Source of the DNA: an uncultured bacterium
Lineage (GTDB): Bacteria; Actinomycetota; Coriobacteriia; Coriobacteriales; Coriobacteriaceae
Direction: 5' to 3'
Length of the DNA: 64,000 nt
Assembly: GCA_905215525.1 (NCBI GenBank)
Contig: CAJMQJ010000001.1
Span: 62,001 to 126,000 of the forward strand
In this document: piece after piece, positions 29,512 to 38,390 of the stretch
Position numbering within the stretch: position 1 is the stretch's first letter
Layout: each line of letters begins with the position of its first letter
Notes under the pieces: model-generated
Databases searched by the model: none
What the model saw: the letters and a program-made list of their open reading frames with translations, nothing else
Told to the model about the DNA's origin: nothing
Program-made: the position numbers and the translations under genes

Positions 29512-30420
29512 ATGGACTGCTATTTCGGTATAGATGCGGGCGGCACTCAGGTGAAATGGGCGGTGGTGAACGCCGACTACCACATTGAAGAGCACGGAAG
29601 TATCCCAACATGCACCTCGCCCGCCGACCAGGTTATCGAAACGTTCCGCTCGGTGATCGAGCCCCATCGCGCCCGGGTGAGGGGTGTGGGAATAAGTATG
29701 CCCGGAGTCTTTTCCGAAGGCGATTCCGATGGCGTGGTTGGGGGAGGCGGCGCCCTTCACTGTTTGGACGGATATCCGCTCGGTCGCATCTTGCGCGAGA
29801 GCACGGGGCTTCCCGTAACCATCGAGAACGATGCGATGTGCGCGGCACTGGGAGAATATGCCGTCGGTGCGCTGAAGGGGGTCTCCCTGGGGTTGATGGT
29901 GGTGATCGGTACGGGTCTCGGCGGTGCCATCGTTGTTGACGGTCACATCTTGCGAGGCGCGCACAATCTCGCCGGCACCGTGTGCTTTGTGAGCAACGAT
30001 GTGCGCAAGCCCGTGACCTTTGGGTCGGTGTACGGTGATGTCACCAGCTGGCGGGCGCTCCGAGACCAGGTGTGTGCGGCGAAGGGGATTGATCCGACCG
30101 ATGATATCGACGGATATCGGATTTTCTCTTGGATTGAAGAGGGGGATGAGGACGCTCGTCGCGGTCTGGATGCATACGCGTTGGTCTTCGACAACATGCT
30201 GATGGGGTTGCAGTCGGTCATCGACCCTGAGGTCATCGTGGTCGGCGGCGGAATCAGCGCCCGTCCCGAGCTGTTTGAGGCATTTGAGCGCATGATGGAT
30301 CAGGCTCACGTTCTTCCCATCATACCGAGGCCCTGCATCAAGCCAGCACAGAACGGCAACGATGCCAATTTGCTTGGCGCTGTGCGCACGCTGCGCCGCT
30401 CGCTTGGCGAGTGCGATTGA
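29512..30420 (+). CDS. ROK-family sugar kinase
   Basis: 302 residues. The ATP-binding motif FGIDAGGTQVKWAVV, the ROK motif GVGISMPGVF with IENDAMCAALGEY, and the glycine-rich GTGLGGAIVVDG are present. The cysteine zinc cluster of many ROK kinases is missing, as in BglK-type beta-glucoside kinases. It may phosphorylate glucose released by GH1 cleavage or a disaccharide entering without the PTS. It is the last gene of the operon, before two hairpins. Confidence 0.88.
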   Translation: MDCYFGIDAGGTQVKWAVVNADYHIEEHGSIPTCTSPADQVIETFRSVIEPHRARVRGVGISMPGVFSEGDSDGVVGGGGALHCLDGYPLGRILRESTGLPVTIENDAMCAALGEYAVGALKGVSLGLMVVIGTGLGGAIVVDGHILRGAHNLAGTVCFVSNDVRKPVTFGSVYGDVTSWRALRDQVCAAKGIDPTDDIDGYRIFSWIEEGDEDARRGLDAYALVFDNMLMGLQSVIDPEVIVVGGGISARPELFEAFERMMDQAHVLPIIPRPCIKPAQNGNDANLLGAVRTLRRSLGECD

Positions 30421-30470
30421 TTGGCGGCTGGTGGCCCGACTCGCGGCCTCCTGTCCTAAAAAAAGAGTAT

Positions 30471-30509
30471 GGGCTCCTTCGTTCATTCGAACGAAGGAGC
30501 CCACGTTTT
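30471..30509 (+). terminator. Terminator of beta-glucoside operon
   Basis: GGGCTCCTTCGTTC-ATTC-GAACGAAGGAGCCC, a perfect 14-bp stem followed by ACGTTTT. Confidence 0.85.
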
Positions 30510-30515
30510 GTATGG

Positions 30516-30549
30516 GGCCTCCTGGCGAATTTTCATTCGCCAGGAGGCC
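30516..30549. repeat. Second perfect hairpin after the terminator
   Basis: GGCCTCCTGGCGAA (30516-30529) and its exact complement (30536-30549) around a 6-nt loop. It has no T-run and shares the GGAG(G)C-type base with the preceding terminator. Confidence 0.6.
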
Positions 30550-30574
30550 TCTTGCCGGGGGCGAAACATACCCT

Positions 30575-30777
30575 TGGACAGTTGGTTCAGATACGTATTT
30601 TTCAGAGGGTGTGTAAAGGCCGGCCTGAGTCCGATTGGGCTGAATTTGACTTTCTGGATCGGTGGAGACGCTCAAATAAGGGCGATAAAGGTCATTATGG
30701 GGCTCAAAGTGACTTCAAACCACTCTATTAGCGCCAAGAGGCACGGCCAAAAAATACGTATCTGAACTAACTGTCCA
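30575..30777 (-). repeat. 203-bp element with 27-bp terminal inverted repeats, copy I
   Basis: The ends are TGGACAGTTGGTTCAGATAC and its near-perfect complement, with TTTTT/AAAAAA just inside. A TACCCT flanks both sides with one base offset and may be a target duplication. The interior in minus orientation shares TGGCGCT and TTTGAAGTC with copy II. No transposase is encoded. Confidence 0.8.
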
Positions 30778-30852
30778 CTACCCTCCGCAAACCTATCATT
30801 CCAAACCAAATCAGCCAACGTACGTCATGGCAATTCCCGGTAGGTCGCGGGC

Positions 30853-30920
30853 CGGCGGCTGAGCCTTTCCCTCGGGAAACTTCGCGAAGCCCAGTTCCCG
30901 AGGGAAAGGCTCAGCCGCCG
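30853..30920. repeat. Long hairpin with 16-nt constant loop, copy B
   Basis: A perfect 26-bp stem (30853-30878 with 30895-30920) encloses ACTTCGCGAAGCCCAG, the exact reverse complement of the loop of copy A. The stem sequence differs from copy A. It lies about 100 bp before purE. Confidence 0.85.
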
Positions 30921-31017
30921 CCACGAAGACCGCAGGGACGGGAGCAGCTATACTACTCTCAGTAGTTAAGGGTCGCGGATTGGCCGCGTCACCGCTCTCA
31001 ACAGGAGGTCTTTGTTT

Positions 31018-31482
31018 ATGGCAGATCAGAAGCCGGTTGTCGGGATCATTATGGGCTCCAAGTCCGATCTGGGCGTTATGGAAGGCTGCACCGCCGAGCT
31101 CGAGGCGCTCGGTGTGCCCTATGAGCTCGTCATTGCGAGCGCGCACCGCACGCCGGCGAAGGTCCACGAGTGGGCTTCTACTGCTGCCGATCGCGGTATC
31201 AAAGTGATCATCGCTGCAGCCGGCAAGGCTGCACACCTGGGCGGTGTCGTAGCTGCCTTTACGCCGCTGCCGGTTATCGGCGTGCCTATGAAGACGAGTG
31301 ACCTGGGCGGCATGGATTCGCTGCTGTCGATGGTGCAGATGCCTTCGGGTGTGCCCGTGGCCTGTGTGGCCATCAACGGTGCCAAGAACGCCGCCATTTA
31401 CGCCACGCAGATTCTGGGCGCATGCGACCCCGAGTACCGCAAGGTTATCGAGAAGATGAAGCAGGAGATGGCCGACGCCTAG
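31018..31482 (+). CDS. purE: N5-carboxyaminoimidazole ribonucleotide mutase
   Basis: 154 residues. VGIIMGSKSDLGVMEGC and ASAHRTPAKVHEWA give the active-site Ser, Asp and His. AAAGKAAHLGGVVAAFTPLPVIGVP and GMDSLLSMVQMPSGVPVA complete the class I PurE fold. It converts N5-CAIR to CAIR. Class I usually needs PurK, which is not in the window. The ATG at 31018 follows AGGAGG by 9 bp. TATACT at 30949-30954 may be a -10 box. Confidence 0.95.
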   Translation: MADQKPVVGIIMGSKSDLGVMEGCTAELEALGVPYELVIASAHRTPAKVHEWASTAADRGIKVIIAAAGKAAHLGGVVAAFTPLPVIGVPMKTSDLGGMDSLLSMVQMPSGVPVACVAINGAKNAAIYATQILGACDPEYRKVIEKMKQEMADA

Positions 31483-31517
31483 GCGTTCCGCCGTTTCACC
31501 GCAGTATAAGGAGAGCC

Positions 31518-32522
31518 ATGTCCGACTATCAGGGAAAACGATTCAAGGCTTCTCAGATTCCCGATCCGTCGAAGCCGGGTGCTGCCCATGCGGCACAGCA
31601 GGGTCGGACATCCTCTCCTCAGCAGCCGCGCGCGCCGCGTTCCGTAACGCCGACGTCCCATCGCCGCCAGGATACGCCGGCTGCGTATCGCCCTTCGTCA
31701 TATGGCACGGCAAAGAAGCAGGCTCGGACGACGAGACAGCTGAGTGACGCGCCGTCCAACTATGCCGAGCAGCCGCGTAAGAAACGCCGATCCATCATTC
31801 CCATCTTGCTCATCATCGTGGGCATCGGTCTGATTGTCGCCGCCGCTGCCATCTTTATCAATGCTCAGATTGGCTATAAGCAGGCGAGCGATTCGTACCA
31901 GAAAATCGAGAAGCAATATGTAAGCGATAAGGACGCCAGCGGCGTGCCGATTATCGACTTCGATGCGCTTGCTCAGACAAACCCCGAGATTGTGGGTTGG
32001 ATTTATGTGCCGGGAACCAACATCAACTATCCCGTGGTGCAGACCAACAACAACTCCAAATACCTCAACACGCTGTTTGACGGTACATCTAACGCGTCCG
32101 GTGCCATTTTCTTGGATAGTGATGACACCGCGCCGGGAATGGTCGACCAGCAGACCACGATTTACGGCCACCATATGAACGACGGATCGATGTTCAATGT
32201 GATTTCGGACACCACCGACCAGGCGACGTTCGACAGCATTGAGTTTGTGTATTACATCACACGGGATGCTACGTATAAGCTGCGACCACTGGCGACCAAA
32301 GTTGTCGAGGACACGTATGCCAAGGCGCGCACGCCCAATTTTGAGGGCGATGACGGACTGAAAAATTACCTGTCCGAGATGCTTGACGGTGCCTCTGCCG
32401 TGGCGAGCGATGCCACCGATCGTGCCGCTTCGGCAACCAAGGTCGTAACGCTTGTGACCTGTCGTTCGTTATCGCTGAGCAACACGCGTGCTGTCATGGT
32501 GCTCACGCCGGTCGAGGAATAA
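31518..32522 (+). CDS. Class B sortase
   Basis: 334 residues. A disordered, Pro/Gln/Arg-rich cytoplasmic N-terminus (about 90 residues) precedes one membrane span (RSIIPILLIIVGIGLIVAAAAIFI). The sortase barrel has H218 in IYGHHMNDGSMF, C315 in LVTCRS and R324 in SNTRAVM, the catalytic triad of SrtB. It anchors proteins to the cell wall. No LPxTG- or NPxTN-type substrate is encoded nearby. The start follows AAGGAGAG. Confidence 0.92.
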   Translation: MSDYQGKRFKASQIPDPSKPGAAHAAQQGRTSSPQQPRAPRSVTPTSHRRQDTPAAYRPSSYGTAKKQARTTRQLSDAPSNYAEQPRKKRRSIIPILLIIVGIGLIVAAAAIFINAQIGYKQASDSYQKIEKQYVSDKDASGVPIIDFDALAQTNPEIVGWIYVPGTNINYPVVQTNNNSKYLNTLFDGTSNASGAIFLDSDDTAPGMVDQQTTIYGHHMNDGSMFNVISDTTDQATFDSIEFVYYITRDATYKLRPLATKVVEDTYAKARTPNFEGDDGLKNYLSEMLDGASAVASDATDRAASATKVVTLVTCRSLSLSNTRAVMVLTPVEE

Positions 32523-32528
32523 GTTGTT

Positions 32529-32569
32529 CGAGAGTAGCTAAAAAGCCCCGTTCCAAATTGGCTACTCGA
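32529..32569. repeat. Hairpin between srtB and MoaE-like gene
   Basis: GAGTAGC pairs with GCTACTC around a 22-nt loop. No T-run follows; the role is unknown. Confidence 0.4.
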
Positions 32570-32585
32570 CGACGGTAAGGGAGAA

Positions 32586-33005
32586 ATGATGCTCGAGAAT
32601 GGCAAAACGATGCCTTCGGTTGATGCTTGGCTGCGCGTGGCCAAGGCCGATTCGTCGGCACCTGCGTGCGGTATGTATCTGACACACAACGGTGTGGTGC
32701 GTGCGACGCCCAAGGCCGAGGTGCGCGGAGTCGAGACCGATGGCGTGGCGCCGGGCCACAAGGTGGGCGGCATGGTGTTTGGCTACGACGCCAGCAAGGT
32801 ACAGGCCACCATCGAGGCGACGCGCGCGATGCCGGGTATCGGCTATGTGCGCGTGTGGCTGGCAAGCGGTGAGCTTGCCGTAGGTGACGACATCATGCTC
32901 GTGCTCATCGGCGGGGACATTCGCCCGCACGTGGTCGATGCGCTGCAGGCGCTCGTTGGCACCATCAAGAATGAATGCGTGAGTGAGGTCGAGCGCGGGG
33001 AGTAG
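32586..33005 (+). CDS. MoaE-like protein (molybdopterin synthase large-subunit family)
   Basis: 139 residues. It shows THNGVVRATPKAEVRG, FGYDASKVQATIEATRAMPGIGYVRVWLASGELAVGDDIMLVLIGGDIRPHVVDALQALVGTIKNECVSEVE, which parallels the MoaE core (a hammerhead fold with the pattern hxVGDxxhxhxhxxxHRxxAFxA replaced by IRPHVVDAL). The lack of the usual Lys-rich C-terminus and of other moa genes nearby leaves its role open. GGGAG precedes two tandem ATG codons. Confidence 0.6.
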   Translation: MMLENGKTMPSVDAWLRVAKADSSAPACGMYLTHNGVVRATPKAEVRGVETDGVAPGHKVGGMVFGYDASKVQATIEATRAMPGIGYVRVWLASGELAVGDDIMLVLIGGDIRPHVVDALQALVGTIKNECVSEVERGE

Positions 33006-33035
33006 AGGCTTGCGTCGATAGAAGGATCGTTTATA

Positions 33036-33074
33036 AAAATGCCCGCCGGTACGTGTGATACCGGCGGGCATTTT
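33036..33074. terminator. Bidirectional terminator
   Basis: AAAATGCCCGCCGGTA and its exact complement surround a 7-nt loop. It lies between convergent genes and has A/T runs on both sides. Confidence 0.9.
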
Positions 33075-33095
33075 GCGTTTTGGGCGCGGTTGGCG

Positions 33096-34325
33096 CTACA
33101 CGCGCGTCGCATCCTTGGGGCTCATGGTCATGCTCTGGAAGCGATTCTCCATAAAGTCATTATCGAAGTACTTGCCGTAGAACTGCGCAACGGGAATATC
33201 CGGTTCCGTGCCGTTGACGCGCTGATACCAATAATCGAGCGACTGCAGCGTCATAACGCCATCGACCAGCATAATGATGGTGAAGATGACGGTAGCCGAG
33301 TAGCGGCTCTTCCATGGAATCATGTTGATGAGCTTGAGCAGCCTCGGCAGCAGCAGCTTGATCCAGATGAGTCCGCCCAGGCCCCACAGACAGGCAAAGC
33401 CCGTGCAGGTACGTCCGCCCGTAAGGACGGCGAGCGGATCGGGCATGCCAAAGAGCTTCATATGCGAGTAGCTCCACGAGACCACGCCAAACGAGGTTTG
33501 CATAAACCAGCCCACGAACACCTCAAAGCTTGCACCGAGCAGTGCGCTCACCAAAAAGATAATGATGGGGTTCTTTTTATAGAAGCGGTTGAGCACCATG
33601 GTCATGAGCACGGCGCCAAATCCGTAGATGGGGCTGAAGGGGCCAAACAGCATGCCGGCGCGGTTCTGGTAGACGCCCGGGTCGTCGACCGTCATGTGCC
33701 AGATGTCCTCGGCGATCAGGCCGAGTATGCAGCAGACAAAGAATACCCAGAACAGGTTGAAGTAGTTGAGCTTGATGTAGCCTTCGCCGGTTTCATCGCG
33801 CCCGAGCATGCCCTCGGCGGCGGCGTCGCGATCGAGCATCTCCTGCAGGCGGCGCTGCAGCTCGCGCTCCTGGCGCAGCGTGGGGTCGACGGTGGCCGAA
33901 AGCGCGACGAGGATGCCGAGCTGGATGGCAGGGCGAAGCAAGAAGGGCCCGATGCCCTGGAGCATCACGTCAACCAAAAGCTCGACGACGGTAAACGCGA
34001 TAAGGATATAGGACAGGCGAGCGGCGTTGCGGCGCTGGTTTTTGATAAGGTCCAGGCCAAAGATGATCAGGATGACGGCACTGGCAGCCGAGAGCATGAT
34101 GCCGGCGACGATAAGGCCGACCGCGACGAGCGTGTTGTCGCCGAGCTTGGCGGCGGCGTTGCCGTTGATGAGCGCGGTGATGACCTGCCACATAAAGGCG
34201 CCGACCGAAGGGAGCGTGCCCACGCCGGACAGGATGCATAGGACGGCGTACACCTTAATGATGAGGGGGATCTTCTTGACCTCCGTGGCGCTGGGGACGC
34301 TGGGGTCGAGTTCGTTTCGATCCAT
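33096..34325 (-). CDS. Multi-spanning membrane protein, PF06541 (ABC_trans_CmpB)-like
   Basis: 409 residues. The N-terminal half has about five spans with no known motif. A charged loop (QERELQRRLQEMLDRDAAAEGML) leads to a C-terminal domain with WVFFVCCILGLIAEDIWH, MLFGPFSPIYGFGAVLMT, GASFEVFVGWFMQTSFGVVSWSYS and CLWGLGGLIWIKL, matching the family called putative ABC-transporter type IV. No ATPase lies beside it; its function is unknown. The start MDRNELDPS follows AAAGG. Confidence 0.7.
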   Translation of the reverse strand: MDRNELDPSVPSATEVKKIPLIIKVYAVLCILSGVGTLPSVGAFMWQVITALINGNAAAKLGDNTLVAVGLIVAGIMLSAASAVILIIFGLDLIKNQRRNAARLSYILIAFTVVELLVDVMLQGIGPFLLRPAIQLGILVALSATVDPTLRQERELQRRLQEMLDRDAAAEGMLGRDETGEGYIKLNYFNLFWVFFVCCILGLIAEDIWHMTVDDPGVYQNRAGMLFGPFSPIYGFGAVLMTMVLNRFYKKNPIIIFLVSALLGASFEVFVGWFMQTSFGVVSWSYSHMKLFGMPDPLAVLTGGRTCTGFACLWGLGGLIWIKLLLPRLLKLINMIPWKSRYSATVIFTIIMLVDGVMTLQSLDYWYQRVNGTEPDIPVAQFYGKYFDNDFMENRFQSMTMSPKDATRV

Positions 34326-34572
34326 ACATAACCTTTCTCGTTTTGCTGTAGGTACAAGGATACGCCGCCGACCTGCCAAAAGACAGGACGAACGTCCCAA
34401 TTGCAACAATGCAAGCCCCAACGGCGGACGAGACGCGTCGCGACGGAAGCATGCGGGATCGTCGACCCCGAGGAGGTTGCCCAATAAAATGTTTGGCAAC
34501 AAAACTGATTATTAGCTCGGTGGGCTTTTAAAAAGCGCTGTTCATGCGCGGGAGTGCTTGTCTTGCCGTGCG

Positions 34573-34578
34573 TATAAT
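34573..34578 (+). promoter_or_regulatory. -10 box upstream of purF
   Basis: A perfect TATAAT about 40 bp before purF. No good -35 hexamer lies 16-18 bp upstream. Confidence 0.5.
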
Positions 34579-34619
34579 AGGGCAGGTAACGCCAAATAAC
34601 GAGGCTCTGAGGGGATGCC

Positions 34620-36290
34620 ATGTCTCAAGAAACCATCCACGCGGCCGAGCGCGCCGCGGGACAGGTGAAGACCATGTCGACGTATGATCCGGACTCCGAC
34701 CAGCTGCATGAGGAATGCGGCATTTTTGGTGTGTGGGCACCCGATCGCGATGTGGCTCGACTGACGTACTTTGGTCTGCGCGCGCTGCAGCATCGCGGCC
34801 AGGAATCGGCGGGAATCGCCGTGGGCGACGGCGGCACGGTTATGGTCCGCAAAGACCTGGGGCTGCTCGATCGCGTGTTCTCCAACGCCGACCTGTCGAC
34901 GCTCTCCGGCCAGCTGGCCGTGGGCCACGTGCGCTATGGCACCGCCGGTGCCAAGAGCTGGGAAGCCTCTCAGCCGCATCTTTCTACCATCAACAGCGTC
35001 ATTATCGCGCTTGCTCACAACGGCACCCTCGTCAACACCGACGAGCTGCGCCGCCAGCTGATCGAGCTGGGCGTGCCATTCCTCTCCAACTCGGATTCCG
35101 AGGTCGCGACCAAACTCATCGGCTACTTTACCCAGCGTACAGGCCATCTGCGCGAGGGCATTCGCAAGACCATGGAGCTCGTGCGCGGCGGCTACGCCAT
35201 GACGCTCATCAACGAGCAAGCGCTCTACGCATTCCGCGATCCACACGGCATTCGCCCGCTCGTGCTGGGCAAGCTGGTGGACGAGGGTCTGGACCAGGCC
35301 GATGCCGCAGCCGTTTCGCAGCTGCCGTCGCAGGACGGCGCCGCGACGGTCGACTCCGCCGTCCGTGTCACGCGCGCCGGCGGCTGGGTCGTTGCTTCCG
35401 AGACCTGCGCACTCGACATCGTGGGTGCCGAGTACGTCCGTGACGTCCGTCCCGGCGAGATCTTGCGCATCAGCGCCGAGGGTCTGGTATCCGAGCAGGG
35501 CGTGCCTGCAGCCGAAGAGCCCGCCAACTGCATCTTTGAGCAGGTCTACTTTGCCCGCCCCGACTCCATCATGAACGGCAAGAGCGTCTATGCCTGCCGT
35601 TACGACATGGGTCGTCAGCTGGCACATGAGGAGCCCGTCGAGGCCGACCTGGTCATCGGCGTGCCCGACTCCGGCCTGCCGCCCGCGGAGGGGTATTCGC
35701 ACGAGAGCGGTATTCCCTTTGGCGAGGGCCTCATCAAGAACCGCTACGTGGGCCGTACGTTTATCGAGCCTACGCAGGAGTTGCGCGCCATGGGCGTGCG
35801 CATGAAGCTCAACCCGCTGCGCGACAACATCGAGGGCAAGCGTCTGGTCGTCATCGACGACTCCATCGTCCGCGGCACCACCATGGTGCAGCTCGTCAAG
35901 ATGCTGCGCAACGCTGGCGCCAAGGAGATTCATATCCGCATCAACTCGCCCGAGGTCATCTGGCCGTGTTTCTACGGTATCGATACCGACGTGCAGTCGC
36001 AGCTTATCAGCGCCAACAAGACGGTCGACGAGATTTGCGAGTATATCGGCGCCGATTCGCTGGCCTTCCTTTCGGTCGAGGGCCTGCTTAAGGTCATGCC
36101 CAAGGGCGGTTACTGCGATGCGTGCTTTACCGGCCGCTACCCCGTGGCGATTCCCGAGAGCTTTGGCCGCGACAAGTTTATGGAGGGCTTTAAGCCCCGC
36201 AACCTGGACAAGCCGCTTCACTTTGACGACGACGCCGTGGTCGAGAAATATGTCGACCGCACCTGGGAAGAGGAACACGGCGAGGCCTAA
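34620..36290 (+). CDS. purF: Amidophosphoribosyltransferase
   Basis: 556 residues. A propeptide of 32 residues precedes the Ntn nucleophile C33 in EECGIFGVWAP. The glutaminase domain continues LRALQHRGQESAGIAV and RYGTAG. The C-terminal phosphoribosyltransferase domain has LVVIDDSIVRGTTMVQLV. Later Cys residues (PCFYGID, CDACFTGRYPV) fit the iron-sulfur-type PurF. It is the first committed purine step. GAGGGG precedes the ATG; a second in-frame ATG at 34674 is less well supported. Confidence 0.95.
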   Translation: MSQETIHAAERAAGQVKTMSTYDPDSDQLHEECGIFGVWAPDRDVARLTYFGLRALQHRGQESAGIAVGDGGTVMVRKDLGLLDRVFSNADLSTLSGQLAVGHVRYGTAGAKSWEASQPHLSTINSVIIALAHNGTLVNTDELRRQLIELGVPFLSNSDSEVATKLIGYFTQRTGHLREGIRKTMELVRGGYAMTLINEQALYAFRDPHGIRPLVLGKLVDEGLDQADAAAVSQLPSQDGAATVDSAVRVTRAGGWVVASETCALDIVGAEYVRDVRPGEILRISAEGLVSEQGVPAAEEPANCIFEQVYFARPDSIMNGKSVYACRYDMGRQLAHEEPVEADLVIGVPDSGLPPAEGYSHESGIPFGEGLIKNRYVGRTFIEPTQELRAMGVRMKLNPLRDNIEGKRLVVIDDSIVRGTTMVQLVKMLRNAGAKEIHIRINSPEVIWPCFYGIDTDVQSQLISANKTVDEICEYIGADSLAFLSVEGLLKVMPKGGYCDACFTGRYPVAIPESFGRDKFMEGFKPRNLDKPLHFDDDAVVEKYVDRTWEEEHGEA

Positions 36291-36330
36291 AACCTGCCAT
36301 GTAGGGACAGGTTTATTTTGGTAGGTTTCA
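36289..36330. repeat. REP-like hairpin, AACCTGCC family, copy 1
   Basis: AAACCTGCC ... GGGACAGGTTTATTTT ... GGTAGGTTT. It overlaps the purF stop and recurs at 48607 and, inverted, at 48769. Confidence 0.65.
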
Positions 36331-36447
36331 CCTGCTGTTTTGTTGATATGACGGCGCGTGCTGTTATGGCGCGCGCCGAAATGAACGCAACTATGAGCAC
36401 CGCTTGGCGCCCGCGCGGCGCCACGGTAGTGGGAGAGGAAGGCTCAG

Positions 36448-37551
36448 ATGAGCGACAGCAAGCATGTGACGTACGAGGACGCCGGTGTCGATACCGCCGA
36501 GGGCGGCCGCGCCGTCGACGCTATTAAGCAGATGGTCAAGGACACCAACCGCCCCGAGGTTATCGGCGGCATCGGTGGCTTTGGTGGCCTGTTCTCGGCC
36601 GCCGCGCTCAAGGATATGGAAGACCCGATCCTGATCAGCGGTACCGACGGCGTCGGCACCAAGCTCGTGCTCGCCCAGATCATGGACCGTCACGAGACGG
36701 TGGGCCAGGACCTGGTCGCCATGTGCGTCAACGACATTTTGGCTTCGGGCGCCGAGCCGCTGTTCTTCTTGGATTACGTTGCCATCGGTCATATCGAGGC
36801 CGAGCACATGGCAAAGATCATCAAGGGCGTGGCCGACGGCTGCAAGCTCGCGGGCTGCGCGCTCGTGGGCGGCGAGATGGCCGAGCACCCCGGCGTCATG
36901 GCTCCGGCCGACTACGACCTTGCCGGATTTACCGTGGGCGTCGTCGACCGTCCCAAGATGCTCGACCCCGCAAACGTCCGCCCGGGCGATGTGATCCTGG
37001 GTCTGCCTTCCACCGGCGTGCACTCCAACGGCTACTCGCTCGTGCGTAAAGTCATCGGCGTCGACGGCATTAAGCCGGGCACGCCCGAGGCCGCCGCTAA
37101 GGCCGAGGAGCTGAGCCGTCCGCTCGAGGAACTCGGCGGCGCATCGCTGGCAGACGCCCTGCTGGCTCCCACGCGCATCTACGTCAAGCCGATTCTGGAG
37201 CTGCTGCGCGGCGGCGCCAACGTGCACGCTATTGCCCACATCACTGGCGGCGGTATTACTGAGAACCTCAACCGCGCGCTCGCCGACGACGTCGACGCTG
37301 TGGTCACCCGCAACGGTGCCGAGATGGGCTGGGACGTTCCGCCCGTCATCACCTACGTGTCGCGCCAGGCCGAGCTCGCGCCCAACGAGGCATGCAAGAC
37401 CTTCAACATGGGCGTTGGCCTGTGCCTGATCGTCGCCCCCGAGGACGAGGCCGCGGTGACCGAGGCCCTGGTCGCGCTGGGCGAGAAGCCGTTCCGCGTG
37501 GGCGAGTGCGTCGAGGGCTCCGGTAAGGTCGTGTACTCCGATGAGCGCTAA
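36448..37551 (+). CDS. purM: Phosphoribosylformylglycinamidine cyclo-ligase
   Basis: 367 residues. TYEDAGVDTAEGGRAVDAIK, ISGTDGVGTKLVLAQ, MCVNDILASGAEPLFFLDYVA, GCALVGGEMAEHPGVM and GLPSTGVHSNGYSLVRKV are the AIRS signatures. It makes AIR from FGAM and ATP. It is coupled to purN, which starts inside its last codons. Confidence 0.96.
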   Translation: MSDSKHVTYEDAGVDTAEGGRAVDAIKQMVKDTNRPEVIGGIGGFGGLFSAAALKDMEDPILISGTDGVGTKLVLAQIMDRHETVGQDLVAMCVNDILASGAEPLFFLDYVAIGHIEAEHMAKIIKGVADGCKLAGCALVGGEMAEHPGVMAPADYDLAGFTVGVVDRPKMLDPANVRPGDVILGLPSTGVHSNGYSLVRKVIGVDGIKPGTPEAAAKAEELSRPLEELGGASLADALLAPTRIYVKPILELLRGGANVHAIAHITGGGITENLNRALADDVDAVVTRNGAEMGWDVPPVITYVSRQAELAPNEACKTFNMGVGLCLIVAPEDEAAVTEALVALGEKPFRVGECVEGSGKVVYSDER

Positions 37552-38239
37552 CGAGCAGATGGCTGCCGCCGAGGTCCTGGCTTGGGACCCGTATACCCGT
37601 CCGACCGGCACCGATACGGCCGAGCCGCTCAAGATCGGTGTGCTCATCAGCGGTTCGGGTACCAACCTGCAGGCGCTGATCGATTTGATCGCCGCCGGCA
37701 AGCTCAACGCTTCGATTGAGCTTGTGGTGTCGAGCCGGCCTTCGGCTAAGGGTTTGCAGCGCGCTGAGCGCGCGGGCATCCAGACGCTGACGCTTTCCAA
37801 GGACGTCTATGCCGACCCTATTGCCGCCGACGAGATCATCGCGCACGAGCTGCTCGAACGCGGTTGCGAGTATGTGGTCATGGCCGGCTACATGCGTATG
37901 GTGCACACGCCTTTGCTGGCGGCGTTTCCCAATCGCGTGGTCAATTTGCATCCGGCGCTGCTGCCGAGCTTTACCGGTGCGCATGCGATTGACGATGCCT
38001 TTGCGCGCGGCGTCAAGGTAACTGGCGTGACCGTGCATTTTGCCAACGAGATTTACGACAACGGCCCCATCATCGCCCAGCGCGCGCTGGCTGTCGAGGA
38101 GGGCTGGGACGTCGACACGCTCGAGGAGCACATCCACGCGATCGAGCATGTACTGTATCCCGAGGTCGTGCAGATGCTCGCCGACGGCCGCGTCCACGTG
38201 CTGGAGAGCGGCAAGGTCGCAATTGATCCGGCACGCTAG
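37541..38239 (+). CDS. purN: Phosphoribosylglycinamide formyltransferase
   Basis: 232 residues. A 30-residue N-terminal extension precedes IGVLISGSGTNLQALID. The formyltransferase active site is NLHPALLPSFTGAHAIDDAFARGVKVTGVTVHF, with catalytic Asn, His and later Asp (YDNGPIIAQ). It uses 10-formyl-THF to make FGAR. Its ATG overlaps purM by 11 bp. A terminator follows. Confidence 0.95.
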   Translation: MSANEQMAAAEVLAWDPYTRPTGTDTAEPLKIGVLISGSGTNLQALIDLIAAGKLNASIELVVSSRPSAKGLQRAERAGIQTLTLSKDVYADPIAADEIIAHELLERGCEYVVMAGYMRMVHTPLLAAFPNRVVNLHPALLPSFTGAHAIDDAFARGVKVTGVTVHFANEIYDNGPIIAQRALAVEEGWDVDTLEEHIHAIEHVLYPEVVQMLADGRVHVLESGKVAIDPAR

Positions 38240-38307
38240 TCGCTTGAAAAAGGGTCTCCTTGGTTTCCTTGAGATGTAAAAGCTTCATCAGAACCAAGAA
38301 ATCTGAT

Positions 38308-38340
38308 AGGGCCTCGTCCGTGTGCGGGCGGGGCCCTTTT
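38308..38340 (+). terminator. Terminator after purMN
   Basis: AGGGCCTCGTCCG and CGGGCGGGGCCCT with a 4-nt loop, followed by TTTT. Confidence 0.75.
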
Positions 38341-38390
38341 GCGTGGCCTTTCATGTTTGCTATACTGCTAGCAGATAGAGAGGAGCCGCT

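Noticed and set aside
34326..34572. Purine riboswitch upstream of purF
   Set aside because: I could not find the conserved three-way junction core of the purine aptamer; only a TATAAT and weak dyads are visible.
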